From Lachnospiraceae bacterium (GTDB lineage Bacteria; Bacillota; Clostridia; Lachnospirales; Lachnospiraceae): DNA of 64,000 nt. The notes beneath the pieces were generated by a model that was not told the origin of the DNA, did no database searches, and saw only the letters and a program-made list of their open reading frames with translations. Positions 45,533 through 53,886 of this stretch are shown piece by piece (position 1 is the first letter of the stretch; each line of letters begins with the position of its first letter). Where the stretch lies: positions 62,001-126,000 of the forward strand of contig QXWW01000010.1 of the NCBI GenBank assembly GCA_009911185.1. The letters are read 5' to 3'. Made by a program: the position numbers and the translations under genes.

Positions 45533-45697
45533 GTGAAAAAAATAAAATGGATACTCTGTCCTGTCTGCGGGAGCAAAACGAGGTTGCAGATACGGGAAGA
45601 TACAGAGCTGAAAAACTTTCCCCTCCACTGCCCGAAGTGCAAGCAGAAAAGTTTGATTGAGGTAAAAGACTTACATATAACCGAAATTAAAGTATGA
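45533..45697 (+). CDS. Cysteine-rich KTR domain protein, copy 1
   Basis: 54 residues from GTG. WILCPVCGSKTRLQIREDTE with two CxxC pairs (CPVC and CPKC), a zinc-ribbon-like fold, ending IEVKDLHITEIKV. These small proteins ride on conjugative transposons, often next to cargo genes such as tet(M); role unknown. It diverges from the blaI promoter and has no strong ribosome site of its own. It is too short for a standard ORF cut-off. Confidence 0.75.
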   Translation: MKKIKWILCPVCGSKTRLQIREDTELKNFPLHCPKCKQKSLIEVKDLHITEIKV

Positions 45698-45785
45698 AAC
45701 CAGATAAGGATATAACTCAAAAATTGTGTCTAAGATTGCAGGCACAAGAATGTGGAGTGAATATTCTATCTGGAGGAAACAGACA

Positions 45786-45851
45786 ATGGCAAAATCATTA
45801 TTTGAAGAACTGGGCGGCAAATACGAAAGGAAAGGGGATTACTTAACTTAA
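45786..45851 (+). pseudogene. 5' fragment of a tnpV gene
   Basis: MAKSLFEELGGKYERKGDYLT then TAA. This matches the first ~20 residues of TnpV (next gene: KSIFEQLGGTYHEENGYLI) and then ends. A remnant of an earlier element copy. Confidence 0.6.
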
Positions 45852-45936
45852 AGATAACCTATACATACAGCCTGCTGATACATTACTTGCAGATACCCCA
45901 CAGAAATCAAAGTATACAGAAAAGGAGTTTTTGCAT

Positions 45937-46308
45937 ATGAAGTCAATATTTGAACAGTTAGGCGGTACATATCACGAAGAAAATGGGTATCTTATCCCAG
46001 ATTTGAGATTGCCAGAGGAAGAAGAAAAAGAAATAGGGATTTGGGGACAAAGGCACTTGGAATATCTGAAACAGAACCATAAAGTTACATACACCAATCT
46101 TCTCACAAGCGGCAGGCTCAATGCTTATCTTGCCGACATTGACAGGCAGGCACAGGAACGCTTTGAAATGCTTGTAGAGCAGATGAAACAGGCACAGAGA
46201 GTAACTGAGCAGCTAAAAGAAGAAAATGCCTTAGAATGGATTGAACGGTTAAATAACATAAGGGATTGTGCGAGGGAGATTGTAAATAGCGAAATCGTAT
46301 ATGTATAG
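45937..46308 (+). CDS. tnpV: TnpV family transposon-encoded protein
   Basis: 123 residues, AAGGAG nine bases upstream of the ATG. KSIFEQLGGTYHEENGYLIP, RHLEYLKQNHKVTYTNLLTS and the C-terminal CAREIVNSEIVYV are typical of TnpV of Tn4451-type mobilizable transposons. An excision or accessory role has been proposed for the family. Intact copy; fragments lie at 45786 and 55580. Confidence 0.8.
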   Translation: MKSIFEQLGGTYHEENGYLIPDLRLPEEEEKEIGIWGQRHLEYLKQNHKVTYTNLLTSGRLNAYLADIDRQAQERFEMLVEQMKQAQRVTEQLKEENALEWIERLNNIRDCAREIVNSEIVYV

Positions 46309-46385
46309 AGGAATAGTGGCGGAGTACAAAGTTCTGCCACTATTTTAAAATCAATTTACATTCTATAAATGCATTATCAAATATC

Positions 46386-46433
46386 TTGACAAACCTACCA
46401 ACGGTATGATAGTATATACCTACCAAAAGTATG
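46386..46433 (+). promoter_or_regulatory. Promoter and direct-repeat operators of the TetR-type regulator
   Basis: TTGACA (46386-46391), 18 bases, TAGTAT (46410-46415). Two 15-base repeats CCTACCAACGGTATG (46394) and CCTACCAAAAGTATG (46419) lie 25 bp apart; the first contains the palindrome TACC-AAC-GGTA. They overlap the spacer and the region just after -10, suiting repression. Confidence 0.65.
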
Positions 46434-46451
46434 TTAAGGAGGTGAGGAAAT

Positions 46452-47108
46452 ATGGCAAGAAATAAGCATCCAGAAGAAACCGTTAATTTAATATTGGACG
46501 TTGCTTTTCGCTTATTTATGGAAAAAGGATATGAGCATACTTCCATTCAGGATATTATCAATCATTTAGGCGGTCTTAGCAAAGGCGCTATCTATCATCA
46601 TTTTAAGTCAAAGGAAGATATTTTAGTTGCTGTTACAGACAGAGTGGCGGCTGAATCTAATCAGATGCTTGCAGTCATCCGTGACCGTTCTGATCTTAGT
46701 GGGAAAGAGAAACTGAAGACAATTTTTAAGGAATCAATCAGCCGCCCCGTCCAGAATGATATTTTTACGGTGGCTCCAGATTTTCACAATAATCCAAAAC
46801 TTCTTTTCAGTCTTTTACATGATACCATAGATAACGCAGCACCAAACTATATTTTGCCGATTATCAGGCAGGGGATTTCAGATGGTTCTATCAAAACAGA
46901 TTACCCAGAACAATTGGCAGAACTGATTTTACTTGCGGCAAATGTCTGGATGAATCCTATGATATTTGACAGTTCTGAGGAAGAATCCTACCGTAAGTTT
47001 ATGGTATTCAGACAGATGCTGCAAGGCCTTGGGCTTGACATTGTAGATGACGAAATGTTGGAGAGATTGCAGGAGTTGACATCTATCTATCAAAAGAACA
47101 GGCAATAG
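46452..47108 (+). CDS. TetR/AcrR-family transcriptional regulator
   Basis: 218 residues, AGGAGG upstream. N-terminal HTH (VAFRLFMEKGYEHTSIQDII, KGAIYHHFKSKEDIL) and a ligand-binding C-terminal domain of the efflux-regulator type. Located directly before the ABC/MFS genes and probably controls them as well as itself. Confidence 0.92.
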   Translation: MARNKHPEETVNLILDVAFRLFMEKGYEHTSIQDIINHLGGLSKGAIYHHFKSKEDILVAVTDRVAAESNQMLAVIRDRSDLSGKEKLKTIFKESISRPVQNDIFTVAPDFHNNPKLLFSLLHDTIDNAAPNYILPIIRQGISDGSIKTDYPEQLAELILLAANVWMNPMIFDSSEEESYRKFMVFRQMLQGLGLDIVDDEMLERLQELTSIYQKNRQ

Positions 47109-47219
47109 AAAGCACGTTTTGCGAATTTTCTATTGCCATGAATAAATTCTGTCCTGTAAAATGGGCAGATATATTTTAAAATACATACATACCGACGTGC
47201 GGTACGGAAAGGAGATATT

Positions 47220-47985
47220 ATGGAGACTATTGTGGATGTAAATTCTGTTGAAAAAAGCTACGGATTAACACAAGTAATAAAACATTGCAGCTTTAAGATT
47301 TATGAAGGAGAGATATATGGACTCTTAGGGATTAACGGTGCAGGAAAAGCAACCTTGATGAAGATGATACTTGGGCTGCAGCAAATTGACAGCGGAAGTA
47401 TTTATGTTTTGGGTGAAGAAGTAGGCAGTAATACAGAATATTTATCAAATATTGGAAGTGTAATAGAGAATCCGACTTTTTATGAACATTTAAATGCGCG
47501 TGAACTTTTATCCATGCACTTGAGTTATATGCAGAAAAAGCGGATATATCAGAGACATTACATATAGTTGGACTTGAAAATGCAGAAAAAAGCGGATTTC
47601 AGAGTATTCTCTTGGAATGAAGCAAAGGCTTGGACTGGCAAGGGCGATTATTCACCATCCTAAATTGTTAATTCTGGATGAACCCCTTAACGGTCTTGAT
47701 CCAGTTGGGATTGCACAAATGTGTGGACTGATGAGAGAGCTGACAAACGAAGGGATTTCGATTTTGCTTTCAAGCCATATTATCGGGGAAGTCAGGCATA
47801 CGGCAGACAGGATAGGTATTCTTTCGGATGGCTATATAAAACAGGAATTGAGCCGCTGTTTTTCAAGCGGCGATACGAGCAAAAAGCAAAGCGTTTGTGA
47901 GTTTATTGTAGATGATGAACAGAAATCTCCAATAGAAAATATTGAAGATTATGTGATAGGTCTTATGAGGAGGGAAAAGCTATGA
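47220..47985 (+). pseudogene. ABC transporter ATP-binding protein with two poly-A frameshifts
   Basis: 47220-47567 encodes Walker A (GINGAGKATLMKM) and Q-loop regions. The end (MKQRLGLARAIIHHPKLLILDEPLNGLDP) lies at 47617-47985 in another frame, and the joining segment (ADISETLHIVGLENAEK) is in the third. Adding one A to the run near 47533 and one A to the run near 47588 restores a single ~255-residue ATPase. Walker A also has Ala where Ser/Thr is needed (GKAT), which should impair Mg-ATP binding. Product probably non-functional unless these are sequence errors. Confidence 0.75.
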
Positions 47986-48002
47986 ATTGATGCAGGCTTG
48001 AA

Positions 48003-48701
48003 TTGATGAAAATACGGTTATCTACTTACTTATGGGCAATATTAGGGATATTTGTCAGCTTATTGTCGCTTGGTATTTTGTTCCTTTTTATTTTTCAAAT
48101 TGAAGCAGGAGGAAGTAGCACATCTGAAGAAGCAGAGCTATTTGCAAATTGGAATGGCTTATTGGCACTAACAACTGCTTTAGCGTTTGCTTGCTTTAGT
48201 ATTTTGGCAGCAGTTATTGCAGCAAAAGTAATTATCAGCGAATATTGTGGAAAAAATGCAGTAATCCTATTGGGTTATCCTGTCAACCGAAAGGCAATGC
48301 TTGGAATAAAATGTCTGGTTGTCAGTGCCATCACAACGATTTCTGCATTTATCAGCAATATGCTGGTTATGGGCATTATGTATGTTTCAGCTCATATTTT
48401 TGGAATTATGATACAAATGAATACAGAGTATTATTTCTTTACGGTTATATTTTCCAGTTGTTCAATGGGTATTTTATCTTCTGCAGTTGGTATGATTGCT
48501 ACTGGTTTTGGGTGGAAAAAGCGTTCGGTAGCTGCAACAATCGTATGCTCCTTGGTTATTGTATGTGTTCTGGCTAATGGTATCACAATTTCTCCAAGCA
48601 ATATTATCTGGGTAATGTTGGCAATAAGTGCAGTTTTCGTTATAATCGGTAATTTTGTATATCATGTTCTGGCAAATGGAATAGAAAAAATGGAGGTTTA
48701 A
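48003..48701 (+). CDS. ABC-2-type permease, damaged 5' end
   Basis: 232 residues, six hydrophobic segments, typical of small lantibiotic/bacteriocin-type ABC permeases (ELMKIRLSTYLWAILG). The good ribosome site (AGGAGG, 8 bases) belongs to an ATG at 47982 overlapping the ATPase stop, but its third codon is TGA. Translation would have to use the TTG at 48003 or ATG at 48006. Partner of the broken ATPase; the export system is likely dead. Confidence 0.7.
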   Translation: MMKIRLSTYLWAILGIFVSLLSLGILFLFIFQIEAGGSSTSEEAELFANWNGLLALTTALAFACFSILAAVIAAKVIISEYCGKNAVILLGYPVNRKAMLGIKCLVVSAITTISAFISNMLVMGIMYVSAHIFGIMIQMNTEYYFFTVIFSSCSMGILSSAVGMIATGFGWKKRSVAATIVCSLVIVCVLANGITISPSNIIWVMLAISAVFVIIGNFVYHVLANGIEKMEV

Positions 48702-48704
48702 AGA

Positions 48705-49952
48705 ATGAATCAAAAACTATTTTCAAAGGATTTTACGTTAGTTGTCATCGGTCAGATTATCTCTTTATTTGGCAATGCAGCAATAAGATTTGCGTTACCG
48801 CTATACCTGTTAAATTTGACAGGTTCATCGGCACTTTATGGGACTGTTACAGCCTGTGCTTTTATTCCTGCCATTTTGCTGTCGCCCATTGGCGGCATTG
48901 TCGCAGACAGGGTAAATAAAAGGAATATTATGGTGATACTGGATTTTTTTACGGCGGCAGTTATTCTAGCTTTCTCCCTGCTTATGAATGGAGTGAATCT
49001 CATTCTCCTGTTGACGGTTACGTTAATGCTTCTATATGGTATTGCGGGTGCATATCAGCCATCCGTGCAGGCAAGCATCCCTGCGTTAGTAAATCAGGAT
49101 AATTTTATGGCGGCTAATTCGATTGTCAATACGATTAGTTCATTTGCATCGTTGATAGGTCCTGTACTTGGAGGTGTTTTGTATAGTGCATATGGATTAG
49201 AGCCTGTATTGTGGGTTTGCATTGTATGCTTTATTGTGTCAGCGGTAATGGAAATTTTCATTAAAATACCGTTTCAGAAACAAGCCTCGGACGGCAGTAT
49301 ATTAAAGACAGCCAGAGCAGATTTTACAGAGAGCATTCGTTTTATCCGAAAGGGTAAACCTGTTATCGGAAAAGCCGTTCTTGTAATATGCGGAATTAAT
49401 TTGTTCCTTTCCGCAATGATTATTGTCGCACTGCCATATCTGGTAACAGAGGTATTAAATTTAGAAGCTTCACAGGCGAACAGACTTTATGGTTTTGCAG
49501 AGGGAGCATTGGCGGCAGGAGGACTTACCGGGGGTATTGGTGCAGGCATATTCGCCAACAAACTGGCGATTCATAAATCTGGCAATCTGGTAATAGCTTG
49601 TGCAGTATGTGTGTTTCCTGCCAGTGCTACATTGATGTTGTTTTCCTCTGGAATGATAAATTATATTGTCATAACCGTATGCTGTTTTGCCATTATGGTA
49701 TTTTCAACGATTTTTACTGTACAGATGATGTCTTTTATCCAAACAGAAACTCCGCAAAATTTAATTGGAAAGGTGATTGCTGTCATTCTTACCGTTTCTA
49801 TGTGTGCACAGCCATTGGGCAATGCATTATATGGTGTCCTGTTTGAAATTTGTAAAGGGTTTGAATATGCTGTTGTTTTATTTTCAGGTGTTGTGTCGCT
49901 TATGATTGCCATTAGCACAAGAAATATTTTCAAAAGATTTTCAGCAGATTAA
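48705..49952 (+). CDS. MFS transporter, probable drug efflux (Mef-like)
   Basis: 415 residues, 12 predicted helices. N-terminal FTLVVIGQIISLFGNAAIRF and the loop ADRVNKRNIM (DRxxRR-like) of the DHA-type MFS efflux group related to Mef. AGGAGG upstream, four bases after the permease stop. Intact, so it may be the only working part of this cassette; substrate unknown. Confidence 0.85.
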   Translation: MNQKLFSKDFTLVVIGQIISLFGNAAIRFALPLYLLNLTGSSALYGTVTACAFIPAILLSPIGGIVADRVNKRNIMVILDFFTAAVILAFSLLMNGVNLILLLTVTLMLLYGIAGAYQPSVQASIPALVNQDNFMAANSIVNTISSFASLIGPVLGGVLYSAYGLEPVLWVCIVCFIVSAVMEIFIKIPFQKQASDGSILKTARADFTESIRFIRKGKPVIGKAVLVICGINLFLSAMIIVALPYLVTEVLNLEASQANRLYGFAEGALAAGGLTGGIGAGIFANKLAIHKSGNLVIACAVCVFPASATLMLFSSGMINYIVITVCCFAIMVFSTIFTVQMMSFIQTETPQNLIGKVIAVILTVSMCAQPLGNALYGVLFEICKGFEYAVVLFSGVVSLMIAISTRNIFKRFSAD

Positions 49953-49976
49953 AATGAAATGAAAGGCGGGAATGCA

Positions 49977-50165
49977 ATGAGAAAATCAGAATGGATATTG
50001 TGCCCAGTATGCGGCAATAAAACCCGCAATAGAGTGAGGGAAGATACAGTTCTGAAAAACTATCCCCTTTACTGTCCGAAATGTAAGCAGGAAACTTTGA
50101 TTGAAGTAATAAATTTACAGATAACAGTCATTACAGAGCCAGACGCACAGACGCAGAGCCAATAA
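49977..50165 (+). CDS. Cysteine-rich KTR domain protein, copy 2
   Basis: 62 residues, start MRKSEWILCPVCGNKTRNRV with a later CPKC pair, closely related to copies at 45533 and 57729. Follows the MFS gene, again at the 3' end of a cargo cassette. Confidence 0.82.
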   Translation: MRKSEWILCPVCGNKTRNRVREDTVLKNYPLYCPKCKQETLIEVINLQITVITEPDAQTQSQ

Positions 50166-50223
50166 ACTTTTGAAACACATTAAAGTTTGTTGACTCTATT
50201 TCTTTTGCAGGTTTTAAGGCAAA

Positions 50224-50258
50224 CGCCCACCATATAAAAAAACGGCGAATGGTGGGCG
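50224..50258 (+). terminator. Hairpin after the efflux/KTR cassette
   Basis: CGCCCACCAT and ATGGTGGGCG form a perfect 10-bp stem around 15 bases. No T-run follows, so strength is uncertain. Confidence 0.45.
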
Positions 50259-50405
50259 GTATTGCTATGCCCGAAAAGACTAAACAGACACTCTAGAATT
50301 ATTATTTCCTATAACCGTAAAGGTCACAGCACCTTTGCGGTTTTGTCGTTTTTTGTTGGAAAGTGCCGCGGAGTTGCTATTGGCATTGAGAGGCGGAAAA
50401 AAAGA

Positions 50406-50831
50406 ATGGCATATAACAACGGACGTGAGGACAGGAAATGGCGTATCTTAAAAGAAGCCGAGGAAAAAATATTGAGGGAACATGGAGTTGATGAAGATAC
50501 CATTGAACAAATCCGTATTGATGACAGAGCAGACTTTAATTTCAACAGGCGGTTTTACCATTGGACAAACGATTTCGGGGAATATATTGCTGGAATGGCA
50601 GACAGGGAAAGGTCAGCCGAAGTAAAGACGGTTGAAGATTTATTGGATGAAATTGAAAGCGAAAATCTATAACGGGCATTGCTTACGGTGGACAGGCGTA
50701 CTCTGCAAATCCTTGTGATGAAAATGCAGGGGTATCCCACGAAGGAGATAGCACCGATTGTTGGTCTGACAACAGGGGCAATTTACGCACGGTTAGACCA
50801 TCTACGGAAAAAGTTGCGGAAAGTTTTGTAA
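50406..50831 (+). pseudogene. Element sigma-70-like factor with in-frame TAA
   Basis: Joined across the stop the frame gives 141 residues. The first part is MAYNNGREDRKWRILKEAEE ... LLDEIESENL; then TAA at 50670-50672, then RALLTVDRRTLQILVMKMQG and an HTH (IAPIVGLTTGAIYARLDHLR) like sigma region 4. Homologues on related transposons read through with a Tyr codon here (TAC), so a single-base nonsense change is likely. Without it the HTH is not made. Confidence 0.7.
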
Positions 50832-50955
50832 TCATCTAATATAGATAAACTTCTTGTAGGCTATTGGGTGGAGGATAAAATTTTCCCACCCAATTTTCAA
50901 AATGGATGAATAAAATTTACGTCCACAGGGAATACTAAAAAATTTATCCAAAATC

Positions 50956-50985
50956 TTGACATGGGTACAGCCGCTATGATATTCT
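50956..50985 (+). promoter_or_regulatory. Promoter of the DUF6194 gene
   Basis: TTGACA (50956-50961), 18 bases, TATTCT (50980-50985). The same elements are preserved in the inverted copy near 62160-62190. Confidence 0.6.
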
Positions 50986-51034
50986 GAAATACCCATAAGA
51001 GAATTGAAACCGAATTAGAAATGGAGTTGTCAGA

Positions 51035-51484
51035 ATGACACCAGATAAGATATTGAATTACTGCCTTGAGAATCTTGAGGGGACAGTCTTAGTTGAAAGC
51101 TGGGGCGAGAAAGGAATTTTCTATAACCCAGACCATGTGCTGAAGCGTGGCGTTTATATATTGACTGTAAAGGAAAAGGACGGTGACAATGACAAAGGCT
51201 CTGATTTAAACAGAGAGAACGTCTACCGTGTGAATTTAGGAATACGGAAAAGCACTTTTGCGGAATTGTTTGGGGCAGTCCCAAAACGTCCGCCAGCAGG
51301 CGGCGTTGTAGATATGGATTATGATTTTACCGTATTGAATGAGATACTTCCCCATCCCGTCTACGCATGGATGGCGTGGATATGTGCATTGAACCCCTCT
51401 GAAAAGACATTCGAGGAATTGAAACCATATATACAAGAATCCTATGAGTATGCAAGGGAGAAATTTAAGAAACGCAGGAAGTAA
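51035..51484 (+). CDS. DUF6194 family protein
   Basis: 149 residues. LEGTVLVESWGEKGIFYNPD, VYILTVKEKDGDNDKGS, VNLGIRKSTFAELFG and KRPPAGGVVDMDYDF are the signature blocks. A compact MmcQ/YjbR-like fold is possible, but the function is unknown. It has its own promoter and a decayed inverted copy 10 kb away (61672-62120). Confidence 0.82.
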   Translation: MTPDKILNYCLENLEGTVLVESWGEKGIFYNPDHVLKRGVYILTVKEKDGDNDKGSDLNRENVYRVNLGIRKSTFAELFGAVPKRPPAGGVVDMDYDFTVLNEILPHPVYAWMAWICALNPSEKTFEELKPYIQESYEYAREKFKKRRK

Positions 51485-51633
51485 TCTTGAAGATTGAAAA
51501 TAAAATAAGCACATAGATGGAAGAATGGAATGTCAGCCAACAAATAGGCTGACCGCCGCCGAAGCAACGCTGCTTTTTCGGTCGGTGTATTGTAGCATGG
51601 GTTTTGAATTTCAAAGCCGTTACATAGCATTGC

Positions 51634-51905
51634 GAATGAAAGCAGGAGAAAAATCTCCTGTCATTCGCGGTGTGGTGTAGCGGCTTTTTCATTTTATCCG
51701 AAAGTCAAGAAAAATCAAATCCAGAACGGAGGTGGAAAGGACATAGGATTTTCTTTTCGGAGGGTAAGACAGGCGTTAAGAATGCTGCTGCACAGGAAAA
51801 ATGCTCTGCGGCGTTGTCCACAGAGATAGCGAGCATCGGATTGTGTCAGCCACAATCCCAATCCATGCCGCTTATTGGCATGGACTTACTCAGGGAACAT
51901 CCCTG
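51634..51905 (+). other. Hairpin cluster, putative oriT of the mobilizable element
   Basis: Directly before mobC lie four dyads. GCGAATGA/TCATTCGC is extended by CAGGAGA/TCTCCTG (51634-51671). Then come GGATTGTG-5-CACAATCC (51838-51858), CATGCC-7-GGCATG (51864-51882) and CAGGGA-3-TCCCTG (51891-51905). Tandem perfect hairpins next to relaxosome genes are typical of transfer origins. The nick site was not identified. Confidence 0.5.
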
Positions 51906-51949
51906 AATACCCTGTTGAAAATGAAATTCAAGACTGGAGGATAAGAAAA

Positions 51950-52306
51950 ATGAGCAGAGAAAAATCAGAAAAGAACGTACGGAATGTCCCAACTACTGTC
52001 CGACTGAACGAGGAAGAAAGCAGGCATTTAAAGAATTGTGCCGCTGCCTGCGGTCTGTCAGCAGCAGAGTTTATGCGTCAGTTATGCATAGGAATCGCCC
52101 CACAACCAGAGCCAAAAAAAGAATCTTGGGAACTCCTAAACACGTTTTATGAGGTACACGCCGCCTTTAAAAAGTGTGTTCCCTACTTCCCTTCTGCCGC
52201 TGAAATCTGCAAGGAGATTGAGCAGTTGGCAGTAGATTTGCAACAAAGATTCACCATGCCGCAGCCATTTGACATGGAAGATTATGCAGGGGAAGGGGCG
52301 GTCTGA
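51950..52306 (+). CDS. mobC: MobC-like relaxosome accessory protein
   Basis: 118 residues from the ATG at 51950 (GGAGG upstream; the upstream ORF extension is not needed). RNVPTTVRLNEEESRHLKNC and GLSAAEFMRQLCIG match the ribbon-helix-helix type N-terminus of MobC proteins that help the relaxase bind oriT. The next gene starts one base past its stop. Confidence 0.8.
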   Translation: MSREKSEKNVRNVPTTVRLNEEESRHLKNCAAACGLSAAEFMRQLCIGIAPQPEPKKESWELLNTFYEVHAAFKKCVPYFPSAAEICKEIEQLAVDLQQRFTMPQPFDMEDYAGEGAV

Positions 52307-52307
52307 T

Positions 52308-53642
52308 TTGGCGGTAACGAGCCTTTGGCACATCAGGGGGAACTTAAAAGATTTGATTGACTATGTAGAAAATCCAGAAAAGACAGTTCCGAAAGAGGGT
52401 ATGCAGGACTTCTTTCATGTGTTTTCCTATGTGAAAAATCCAGAGAAAACAGACAACGGCGAATATGTCTCCGCTCTCAACTGTTTAAAAGAAACCGCTC
52501 TGCAACAGATGATTTTAACGAAAAAGCAGTACCAAAAGACAGGCGGCTATATCGCATGGCACGGCTACCAGAGCTTCAAGCCAGACGAGGTAACGCCCGA
52601 ACAGTGCCATGAAATCGGTTTAAAACTGGCAGGGGAAATGTGGGGAGATAAATACCAGATAATCGTTGCCACCCTTCTTGACAGGGGGCATTTGCACAAT
52701 CATTTTTGTTTTAACTCTGTTTCGTATCTGGATGGAAAGAAATATAATTACTCAAAATCGGAGCAGAAACGGTTAAGGGAAGTGTCCGACCGTTTCTGCC
52801 GAGAGTACGGATTGTCGGTGATTGAGAACCCCAAAAAAGCACCGTCAAGACCGCTGTATCTGGATGAGAAAAGCGGTAAGCCAACACGGTACAATGTCTA
52901 TCTGGAAGATTTAACGGAAGCAATCAGCGGCAGCCGTGATATTCCGCATATGATGAAATACCTGACCGACAAAGGGTATGAGGTTGATTTTTCGGGCAGC
53001 CATTGGAAGATGAAGCTGCCGCAGTATAAGCATTTCACAAGGTTAGATACGCTTGACGGACGCTTAACGCCCGATTTTATCCGTTCGCATTTAGGCACAA
53101 GGGCGAGGTATGGGAACTACAAAGCAAGGATTTCCTACTCTCCCCATATGCCAGAGGAATATAAAAACGCATGGAAACCACGATACTACTGGTGTTATCA
53201 GTTGGGGATATTTCCCAAAGGCACGGACTATAAGCCGACAAGCCCGCTGATGAAAGAGGAACTTCGGAAACTGGATGAGATTACCGCACAGGTACGCTAT
53301 ATGTCAAAGCATAACATCTCCACCCTCTCCGATTTACACGCCGACAGGGACAGGAATCAAGCAGAAATGGACAGGCTTACCGACCATCGGCGGCACTTGC
53401 AGAATAAGATACGCCGTGCCTCACCAACCGAAAAAGAAACATTGAGAGCCGAGAAGAACGGCATAACGGAGCAGATAACAGATTTGAGAAAGCGTCTGAA
53501 ATATGCCGCCGCTATCGAAAAACGCTCCGCCCATATAGACGACTGTTTAAACCAAATCCATGACACGATAGAAAACCAACGGTCAAACCAGCAGCAACAG
53601 ACAATTAAAACAGACCGCAGGAGGGAGGAATCATTACGGTAA
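52308..53642 (+). CDS. MOBP-type relaxase/mobilization nuclease
   Basis: About 444 residues from a TTG at 52308. N-terminal AVTSLWHIRGNLKDLIDYV and the metal triad HLHNH (His128, 130, 132) mark a VirD2/MobA-type relaxase that nicks oriT and pilots DNA. Coiled coil at the C-terminus. The stop is TAA after ESLR. One base change (T to G at 53635) would end the protein two codons earlier with TGA and create an ATG start for the next gene. Confidence 0.88.
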   Translation: MAVTSLWHIRGNLKDLIDYVENPEKTVPKEGMQDFFHVFSYVKNPEKTDNGEYVSALNCLKETALQQMILTKKQYQKTGGYIAWHGYQSFKPDEVTPEQCHEIGLKLAGEMWGDKYQIIVATLLDRGHLHNHFCFNSVSYLDGKKYNYSKSEQKRLREVSDRFCREYGLSVIENPKKAPSRPLYLDEKSGKPTRYNVYLEDLTEAISGSRDIPHMMKYLTDKGYEVDFSGSHWKMKLPQYKHFTRLDTLDGRLTPDFIRSHLGTRARYGNYKARISYSPHMPEEYKNAWKPRYYWCYQLGIFPKGTDYKPTSPLMKEELRKLDEITAQVRYMSKHNISTLSDLHADRDRNQAEMDRLTDHRRHLQNKIRRASPTEKETLRAEKNGITEQITDLRKRLKYAAAIEKRSAHIDDCLNQIHDTIENQRSNQQQQTIKTDRRREESLR

Positions 53643-53662
53643 AACGGTTATTTGACAGGATA

Positions 53663-53848
53663 ATGAAGTCTGGAATAGAGCCAAAGGATAAGGAAATCCC
53701 CACAGGGTATTTCATGGAGAAAGACGGTCAGACATCTTTTGTCTGCGGTAAAAACCTTGTTCATCTGACGGAGCATTTCAGCGATAAAAAGCAGACCGTG
53801 GATAGGCTTGCAGAGAACGTCATGCGGTACGAGAGGAAAAAACCATAA
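53663..53848 (+). CDS. Small mobilization-module protein of unknown function
   Basis: 61 residues from the ATG (MKSGIEPKDKEIPTGYFMEK). The frame is open ten codons upstream (ITVKRLFDRI) to an ATT at 53633-53635 that sits at ideal distance from GGAGG. The natural start may thus be ATT, or a mutated ATG. Lies between relaxase and recombinase, as small ORFs do in related mobilizable transposons. Confidence 0.6.
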   Translation: MKSGIEPKDKEIPTGYFMEKDGQTSFVCGKNLVHLTEHFSDKKQTVDRLAENVMRYERKKP

Positions 53849-53886
53849 GGAAAATGCTGTTTCCAAAGGACAGGAGGTTAAGATAA

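Larger units (their letters stand above)
50290..51690. repeat. Left arm of a large inverted duplication
   Basis: Sub-blocks 50298-50385 and about 50890-51680 reappear in reverse complement at about 62320-62410 and 61510-62260. Shared landmarks: the dyad before the sigma gene, the promoter and coding sequence of DUF6194, and its downstream tail. This arm holds an extra ~500 bases with the sigma gene. Confidence 0.75.
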
